DNA from: Bimuria novae-zelandiae CBS 107.79
Taxonomy: Eukaryota; Ascomycota; Dothideomycetes; Pleosporales; Didymosphaeriaceae
DNA length: 64,000 nt
NCBI GenBank assembly: GCA_010015655.1
Contig: ML976675.1
Coordinates: 124,001 to 188,000, forward strand
Direction: 5' to 3'
In this document: piece by piece, positions 56,801-64,000 of the stretch
Layout of the letters: every line of letters begins with the position of its first letter
Numbering within the stretch: the first letter of the stretch is position 1
The notes under the pieces: generated by a model
What the model was told of the DNA's origin: nothing
The model's input: only the letters and a program-made list of their open reading frames with translations
Database searches by the model: none
Program-made: the position numbers and the translations under genes

Positions 56801-57960
56801 AACTACCTAAGCAAGCGCTGCTTCTCACTACCCTGCTATAAGATAACTACGGCGGAACAGGCTGTAGATATATACTATCGCTATATCTGGCGCGTGTACG
56901 GCCCACCTAAGTCTATCGTCTCTAATTAAGGCCCGCAGTTTATCTTAGCATTTATAAACAAGCTATACTAACTTATGGGCGTTAAGTAAAAGCTCTTAAT
57001 AGCTTATTATCCTTAGACTAATAGCAACATAGAAATTATAAACTAGTACCTTAACTAGCGCCTTCGCCTATTTATTAACTACTATTAGGATAACTAGTCT
57101 AACCTACTGCCCTACATGGACTAGGCCCAGGCTATACTGCCTCATGAGACTACAGGCCTCTTGCCGTACGAGATCGAGTTCGGACATTAGCCTACACACC
57201 ACTAGGACTAGGAAGAGCGGATAAAGACCTTGCCCACAGCCCGTAAGTAGATGTCCCAAGAGGAAGCGCAGAACTACGCAAAGGTTTAATATAACGCTAT
57301 AAAACAGGCTATAGAGATAGCTTAGAGAGGGATTATTTATACTTAGGAGCAACAAGCACGTTAAGTAAATAAAAAGTAACGTAAGCTAGATTTTAGAGTA
57401 GGCGATTAAGTCTATATTACGCTAAAAGGCTTTATAACTAACTAGCCTAGTTAGAAGCTTAACTAGTAGATATACGGGCCCTACCTAATTATCGCTATAA
57501 AAGGACACTCCTACTAAGTTAAGCTTCTGTCGTACATGCACATGCATAATGTCTTCTATATAGACTACCTATAGAAAGCTACCACAGATATACTACTAGG
57601 TTAGATAGAGCTAAAAGAGGAGCTAATAAAGGTTAATAGCAACCTAGAATAGTAAGTAAAGAAGATCCTTAATAGCCGTATCTACTAAGGACATTTATAA
57701 TATAAAGTCTCCTAGACTGCCTATAATTTTAACCCTACCTAGTACAACGCCCGAGGCTTTATTAGGGCACTATATAAGGTAAAGGAGTATTATAACGCAT
57801 ACCTAGATAAAGTAGGGCTACTATTATAACTAGATATCTGGCTGTAAGCGTATAAGGCCGGCACCTATCTAGAGATAATAGAGGAAGATAATAAAGCTGT
57901 GGTTATACTAGCATAAGGCAAGACACGAAGGAGGTAACACGATAGACTTAAAGGACTACG
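53880..57960 (+). pseudogene. pol of gypsy C1
   Basis: RT: GGWRFCINYRKLNAIIKKDI (about 55030-55090), FTKLDVRQAFYRI (about 55140-55180) and the catalytic box AYLDNILIYLEN (about 55338-55373), in which the second catalytic Asp of YLDD is Asn. RNase H lies near 55780-56160. The integrase region near 56500-57250 has CHCC and core relics (ATQLTTYPGKRKT, FKLFPPDKKG-like). Inactive. Confidence 0.82.
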
Positions 57961-57980
57961 CCTACCTTAGAGGGGGGTGA

Positions 57981-58249
57981 TATAATAGCCTAGCATGCTG
58001 GCAGGACACATAACCTCGCGTGAGAGGCGCGACTGCCTCACGCCTGGGTGTAGCTGCCTCACGCCTGGGCGCAGCTGCCCACGCACCCAGTGTAGCTATC
58101 TTGGATAGATAGATGTTCCGTGCCGAGCGGCAGCGCATAAAAGCGCCGCAGGCCTGTGTACCTACAGTCTCCTCATCTTAGTGTAGCTGAAATAGAGCCA
58201 ACCTACCTCATCTACTCTCTTGATGCAGGAGCCCGTGCCCGTCCTCACA
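57981..58249 (+). repeat. 3' LTR of gypsy C1 (269 bp)
   Basis: Same length as the 5' LTR. Its start is mutated (TATAATAG for TGTGACGG) and its end CTCACA is intact, the mirror image of the 5' copy. Confidence 0.93.
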
Positions 58250-58254
58250 GTAGC

Positions 58255-60113
58255 TCCTATTCCTAAATTACTTAGACTTTATCTAGGTCTATGCTTACGC
58301 CCTTATTAACTTTTATAATAAATTTAAGGTACTTAGTCTTTTTAACGCAGAATTTAGATTTCTTAATATTTAAGTATAGTCCTGCGGTCCCTAACTTTTA
58401 TATTATAGTACGTACTTTCTCTTCGTGGTCTTTTTAGCTACTACTAGAGAAGATAAGAACGTTATTTATTTACGCTAAGTAGTAGTTATTCAGGTGCTCC
58501 TTTAGTATCTAGTTAATATACCGCTAGAACGTACTTAGCGCGTTAGCTAGGCAAAAAAAAACTACTAGCTACTTATAGAAACTAAATTAGGTTTTAAATA
58601 CTGTCTTCTATTCCTCGCCTTTTACTATCTAAAGCTTATAGAAGGCTTAAATTACGTTAAGTTTATTAAACTATTTAGCCTTCGTAAGGAGCTAAAGGGT
58701 CTTACTAATTAATAGTAAAAGGTACTAGTCCTTTTTTAAGATAGCGTTTAGAGCTTAATAATTAACGCAAAAGCGTAGTCCTCCGCTAGATTTCTTAGTA
58801 AATAATACTAAAGTAGTAGCGCTAGACTTACTTACTTAAATAAAACTTTTATTTAAGTATTTAGTAAACTTTTTCTAAAGGACGAGCAACTCTTCGCGAG
58901 ACATATTAAATAAAGGGCTATAGGGAATCTCTAGGGTCTCGCCATCTTTTTCTACGAGAGGGATAAAAAGATCTACTCTAGGTCCACGGTGCGGGGGGAG
59001 CTTATCAGCTTGTTCCCTATAGAAGATACGCTATAAGTCTTTAAAAGCTTTAGGTAATAACTCTTATAGGTTTACCTTTAGCTTGCGGGTTAACGCCTTC
59101 TATATATCCTTTATTAACACGGAAAATACCTTAGCCCTGTTTCTTAGGCGTTAATTACGCTAATTTAGGGCTATAAAGGCTGCGGCTAATACCCCTTAGG
59201 GCTTTATTAATAGTTTCTTACCTTTTTAGTTACAGATGCAGGTGCCTAAACTTCTAATCTAAATTAATTTCTTTACTAGGGCTAGTTTAACCCTATTCTT
59301 CTTTATTTATGTTAGGCTAAGGATTAGGTCGTACGACCCGTCGTTAGGTAAGACGTATAGCTATATTAATTTTATATAGCTATTAATATTTACTTCTAAT
59401 TAGACTACTTTACGTACGAAGAGTCGCATGCCTCTAATACTAATAACCTCCTATAAATAAGGTAGGTTCTTACGCTATAGGTGGGCTTTTGTTATAAGTT
59501 TTTCTAATATAAATCTAAAGGTTAAATAACCTAAATTAATTATTATTAATGCAAACACAATGTTATTAATAAGCAAGTATACTATTACTAGTGTTAAGTC
59601 TAGCTATAGCCTTTAAAAGTTATTAAAACTTGTCTTCTACCCTTTTCTTACTTTTGCCTTCTAGCGGCGACTGTTGCCAGGAGGACCTAGTTTTCTAAAT
59701 TAGTAAAGACTATATTAAACTCTTTATTAGAGGATTCTTTAGTAGCGGGTATAGCAGCGCGAACTTGTGCTAGCTTTATTATAGGTAAAAGTTTACACTG
59801 CTTTACGCGATGTCCCGTATCTCTATAATAAAAATAGGAACTATTCTTTTTACGGGTTTCTATTACCTCGCGCGACAGCTATGTGGCTCGTTTCTAGGTG
59901 TTACTAAACCTGTGTCCTGTAGCTCTATTTATTACTTAGTGTCTTCTATCTTGGCTTCGTTGGCCAGACATCCTTCTAGGGTTAGCTTAGGTGGGTTTCT
60001 AATCTATTTCGTCTGGCGCCCCGTTCTTAGCAGAAAACTTTAGTAGCTATAATATATTTTAGAAGAGATTTTCTTTAATCTTATTAACTCTCTTTTAGAC
60101 CCCTTATAGGTCC
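58255..60113 (-). pseudogene. gypsy B RT, protease and gag zinc-knuckle relics
   Basis: The RT core (about 58700-58830) reads LFTKKSSGGLRFCVNY on the minus strand. The gag knuckle at about 59790-59850 reads YFYYRDTGHRVKQC, with Cys residues turned to Tyr. Upstream gag is lost behind C2. Confidence 0.7.
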
Positions 60114-60382
60114 TGTGAGGACGGGCACGGGCTCCTGCATCAAGAGAGTAGATGAGGTAGGTTGGCTCTATTTTAGCTACACTAAGATAAGGAGACTGTA
60201 GGTACACAGGCCTGCGGCGCTTTTATGCGCTGCCGCTCGGCACGGAATATCTATCTATCTAAGATAGCTACACTAGGTGCGTGGGTAGCTGCGCCCAGGC
60301 GTAAGGCAGCTGCACCTAGGCGTAAGGCAGTCACGCCTCTTACGCGAGGTTATGTGTCCTGCTAGCATACTAGGCTATTATA
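60114..60382 (-). repeat. 3' LTR of gypsy C2
   Basis: Starts TGTGAGGACG and ends GGCTATTATA in plus coordinates. Matches 57981-58249 in reverse. Confidence 0.93.
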
Positions 60383-60399
60383 TTACCCCCCTCTAAGGT

Positions 60400-63300
60400 G
60401 GGCGTAGTCCTCTAAGTCCGTTGTGTTACCTCCTTCGTGTCTTGTCTTGTACTAGTATAACCGTAGCTTTATTGTCTTCCTTTATTATCTCTAGATAGGT
60501 GCTGGCCTTATACGCTTGTAGCCAAATGTCTAGTCGTAATAGTAGCCTTGCTTTATCTAGATATACGTTATAATACTCCTTTACCTTATATAGTGCCCTA
60601 ACAAAGCCTTGGGCGTTATACTAGGTAGGGTTAAGATTATAAGTAGTCTAGGAGACTTTGTATTGCAAACGTCCTTAGTAGATATAGCTATTAAGGATCT
60701 CTTCTACTTATTATTCTAGGTTGCTATTAACCTCTATTAGCTCCTCTTCTGGCTCTATCTAACCTAGTAGTGTGTTTATAGCAGCTTTCTATAGGTGGTC
60801 TGCATAGAAGACATTATGCATGTGTATATACGGCGGAAGCTTAACTTAGTAGAAGTGTCCTTTTATAGTAATAATTAGGTAAGGCCCGTATATCTGCTAG
60901 TTAAGCTTCTAACTAGGCTAGTTAGTTATAAAGCCTTTCGGCGTGATATAGACTTAATTACCTACTCTAAAATCTAGCTTACGTTACTTTTTATTTGCTT
61001 AACGTGCTTGTTGCTCCTAGGCATAAATAATCCCTCTTTAAGCTATCTTTATAGCCTGCTTTATAGTGTTATATTAAACCTTTACGTAGTTCTACGCTTC
61101 CTCTCGGAACATCTGCTCACGGGCTATAGGCGAGGTCTTTGTCCGCTCTTCCTAGTCCTAGTGGTGTGTAGGCTGATGTCCGAACTCGATCTCGTATGGC
61201 GAGAGGCCTATAGTCTCATGAGGCAGTATAGCCTGGGCCTAGTCTATGCAGGGTAGTAGGTTAGACTAGTTATCCTGGTAGTAGTTAATAAATGGGCGAA
61301 GGCGCTGGTTAAGGTACTAGTTTATAATTTCTGTGTTACTATTAGTCTAAGGATAATAAGCTATTAAGAGCTTTTACTTAACGCCCATAAGTTAGTATAG
61401 CTTGTTTATAAATGCTAAGATGAACTGCGGGCCTTAATTAGAGACGATAGACTTGGGTGGGCCGTACACGCGCCAGATATAGCGATAGTATATATCTACA
61501 GCCTGTTCCGCCGTAGTTATCTTATAGTAGGGTAGTGAGAAGCAGCGCTTGCTTAGGCAGTTAACTATAATAAAGGCGTTATCGTACCCTTTCTTATCGG
61601 GTGGGAATAACTTAAAGTCTATTAAAACGTCCTACTATACTTGCTCTAGTATTAATAGTGGCTTAAGTAGTCCTAGGGTGTAATCGCGGGGCGTATAACT
61701 CTATTAATAAGCCTTATAGGCGGCGACATAGGTGTCTACATCCTTCGCTAGATTTGGCCAGTAGTACTAATCTCTAAGTAGCTTCGCTGTCTTCCTTTTT
61801 CCTGGGTAAGTAGTAAGCTATGTAGTATAGGCGGCTCGGATTAAGTAGGTGCGTAGGAAGTTAACTGCTAGGATAACTAGTTAATCTTTATATAGAAGTA
61901 GATCTTAATTATTTAGCTTCTATAGTCCTTAGTTATTAGATAGAGCTTTTTCCCGCAGCTTTTATAGGCTATCGTAATTCTAGTTTACCTTAATTACTTA
62001 ATTAACAAGGGCATGAGGATCCTCTGCAGAGGGAGAGTCTAGAAAAGTGTCTATTATAGTAATCTTAAGCTCCTAGCCCTGTAATTCTTAAGTAGCTAGG
62101 TTAGCGAGTTAGGTTGTGGCTTCTTATACTATATTAACGTCTAGCTACTTAGCCTGCAAGAAGACCCTTATACGAGCTACCTTATCCTTCTCTTTCTAAG
62201 TTTATAGTTCCTCCTGCTTGCGTGATAACGCGTTAGCCACTACGTTAGTAGTGCTTAGTTAGTAGGTAAGCTTTAGGTTAAAATTAGCTACTATTATAGC
62301 CTAGCGTATCTATTGAGGAGTGAGCTCGCGCTTAGTAGAGAAGTACTCTAGCGCTTAATAGTTAGTAATAGCGCTAAAGGGCTTAGTTGTCTGTAGACTA
62401 ATAAGCTAAGATCTTTATTCTTTAAGGCTATAGATTACGGCTAGCATCTCTTTATCGTGTATATTATAGTTCATCTGCGGGTCGCTCATTGTCTTGGAAT
62501 AGAAGGCTACAGGTCGCCAGAGTCCGTCGTCCTGTAGCTAAGAGAGTACGCCAGCAACAACACCATCGCTCGCGTCTATTTCCATACGTGTGACGCGATA
62601 GGGAGAGTAGTAAGCAAGTACGTTATCTAATAGTATAAGGTCTTTAACTTGCTAAAAGGCTGTAAGCTTTTGCTCTCTAAAGGCATGCTAGGCGCCCTTC
62701 TTAAGGAGCTTTATAAGCGGTCTAACAATGCGTCTATAGTCCTTAAGGAAGGTTTAGTAGAAGTTATAAAAGCCTAAAAATAACTATATACTTTTAACTA
62801 ATGTAGGCATAGGCTAGTCCTGCACAGCAGCGATCTTCTCTAGGTCCTTCTAAATACCTTAAGTACTAATAATAAGGCTAAGGAACTTTGTCCTAGTTAC
62901 TATAAACTCGCTCTTCTTAATATCTGCTTGCAAACTAGCGTTGCGGAGTCGTTTAAGCACCTGCGCAACATGCTCCTTATGGTGCAGTGGATCCTCTAAG
63001 TAGATAAGGATATCGTCTAGATATGCTGTGTAAAAGTCATCAAGTAGGCCATGCAGTACCTTGTTAATATATTACTAAAAGGTAGCAGGTCTATTGCAGA
63101 GACCAAATAAGAGCACATAATACTTATAGTTACTATAGCGTATATAAAACGTGGTTAGGTCCTCTACTTCCTTGTCTAGTCAAATGCGATAAAAGGCCTG
63201 CCGTACGTCTAGCTTAGTAAATATCTTAGCACGGGCGAGCCTCGCAAGAGTCTCTTAGATAAGTAAAATAGAATAGACATCTTTCTTTATAATAGCGTTA

Positions 63301-64000
63301 AGCTTACGATAGTTAACATAAAATCGCTACCCCCCTCTAGGCTTCTTAGTAAATAGTACTAGTAAGGCGTAAGGCGCGTTGCTGTAAGTAATAACGCCGC
63401 GTTAGAGGTAGTTATTTAGGTAATCCTTAACAAGCTGTAACTGCTCTAGAGATATACTATACAGTGGGCTTAATATTAGTGTATTATCTATAGTTAGCTT
63501 AATATTGTAATTAACGCTGTCGTGGTGTAGAGGTAGTACGTCAGAGTCCTTCTTTAAAAAGTAAGCTAGGGTAGCGCCCGCATAGCCTAAGAATAGTAAC
63601 TTCTTTATAAGAAGCTAGCGGAGTTCTTTATCTAGGTCTAGCAGGTCTATCTAGCCTAGCTCCTCCTTACAGTCTTAGATTAGCTTCTCTACTTTATAAA
63701 CACTAATATAGCTAATAACTGTCTCTTTCTAATGCGCATTAATTATAAATACTATAGCTCTTATAATATTAATCTTAAGACCTGCCTTAGCGAGGTCCTC
63801 GCGAGAGACAGGTTTAGGGCAAGTTGGCTACTACTCTTATAACGATAGTGCTTGGTAGCGGAGCTGCTCCTCTATCTTCGCTAGGTTCTTCTGGTAGGTA
63901 CGACGCTGAGGGGATTGCTGCAATAAGCGGTAGATATGCTATATAATAGCCACGTCTATAAGCTTATTACGTTAGTTAGTATCTGCCTAATGCTTAAGAT
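60400..64000 (-). pseudogene. pol of gypsy C2 (integrase, RNase H, RT)
   Basis: Mirror of C1 pol. The RT catalytic box (about 63010-63050, minus strand) reads DDFYTAYLDDILIYLE, with YLDD intact, unlike C1. Integrase and RNase H relics lie between 60900 and 62700. Stops throughout. Confidence 0.82.

Larger units (their letters stand above)
51609..58249 (+). mobile_element. Complete Ty3/gypsy retrotransposon 'C1' nested in gypsy B, GTAGC target duplication
   Basis: 6,641 bp. Two 269-bp LTRs (51609-51877, 57981-58249) with GTAGC on both sides (51604-51608, 58250-58254). The 3' LTR is preceded by the polypurine tract AGAGGGGGGTGA (57969-57980). gag, zinc knuckle, protease, RT, RNase H and integrase are on the plus strand. 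Pol runs almost to the polypurine tract, leaving no space for an antisense ORF. Heavily RIP-affected. Confidence 0.95.
47217..60113 (-). mobile_element. Ty3/gypsy retrotransposon 'B', minus strand, split by C1 and C2, extends past window
   Basis: 3' LTR 47217-47367 with polypurine tract AGAGGGAAGGGAGGTA on the minus strand (47368-47383). pol occupies 49200-51608 and 58255-59650, and a gag zinc knuckle lies near 59790-59850. C1 is inserted at 51609. C2 truncates the visible part at 60114, so the 5' end lies outside the window or beyond C2. It has a long antisense coding region between pol and the 3' LTR. Inactive. Confidence 0.8.
60114..64000 (-). mobile_element. Second copy of gypsy C ('C2'), minus strand, runs off the window
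   Basis: 3' LTR 60114-60382 (269 bp, reverse complement of the C1 LTR), followed by the polypurine tract (60383-60394, minus-strand AGAGGGGGGTAA) and pol in reverse orientation to the window end. It faces C1 tail to tail across 1.86 kb of gypsy B, forming an inverted repeat with arms of at least 3.9 kb. RIP changes are independent of those in C1. Confidence 0.93.

Noticed and set aside
57104..57355. Minus-strand 83-codon hydrophobic frame, with a near copy at 61008-61256 on the plus strand
   Set aside because: Both are antisense shadows of the same integrase-region segment in C1 and C2; the repeat of the frame is explained by the repeat of the element.

Overview
The window looks like a chromosome segment from a filamentous ascomycete (Pezizomycotina, most likely a Dothideomycete). 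The evidence is short GT..AG introns of 43-58 nt, TRI12-type MFS, GT31 and AtuA-like genes, Fot1/pogo transposons, and Ty3/gypsy and Ty1/copia elements degraded by C-to-T / G-to-A changes typical of repeat-induced point mutation (RIP). It has a two-speed layout: a moderate-GC gene island (about 14.45-32.5 kb) sits between AT-rich, transposon-only blocks. Gene models were built by hand from reading-frame continuity across GT..AG introns; no alignment or search was run.

Left block (1-14.45 kb). Four pogo/Fot1-like DNA transposons are packed together. (1) A left-truncated pogo with a short intron and a SAP-like C-terminus (2-2042). (2) A full-length pogo with 51-bp terminal inverted repeats (TIRs) and TA target duplications (2240-4074), inserted at the 3' end of the next one. 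(3) A minus-strand pogo transposase (12403 down to 4078) that is split inside its helix-turn-helix by a complete 6.84-kb gypsy retrotransposon, 'A' (5446-12289, target duplication GGATA). (4) A pogo with 70-bp TIRs (12557-14445), whose right end is 50 bp from the stop codon of the first host gene.

Gene island (14.5-32.3 kb). All intact genes are on the minus strand. An AtuA/DUF1446-family protein, a two-domain ABM-type monooxygenase-like protein and a TRI12 MFS exporter lie in a row and may form a small catabolic or detoxification cluster. Then come a decayed hAT transposase fragment, a GT31-like Golgi glycosyltransferase with a PAN-like tail, two MITEs with clear target duplications, a LigD-type 3'-phosphoesterase-domain protein, a decayed cytochrome P450, a decayed 3-beta-HSD/SDR gene and a GNAT acetyltransferase.

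Right block (33-64 kb). This is a deep nest of retroelements. The oldest recognisable layer is a gypsy 'A3' (only LTR and gag pieces remain). It carries a 900-bp long-TIR element (with a 232-bp solo LTR inside one arm) and a copia element. The copia carries a complete gypsy 'A2' (35222-41984, duplication CTAAC). The A3 5' LTR is cut by gypsy 'B' (47217 to beyond 60113), which is cut by gypsy 'C1' (51609-58249, duplication GTAGC) and 'C2' (60114 to the window end, opposite strand).

Most notable: A and A2 each carry, between pol and the 3' LTR and on the antisense strand, a small ORF with Zn(II)2Cys6-type cysteine spacing followed by a charged, helix-prone tail. B has a larger cysteine-rich antisense coding region in the same place. 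C1 has no room for one. The sequence therefore suggests a retrotransposon-borne antisense regulator that recurs across gypsy lineages.
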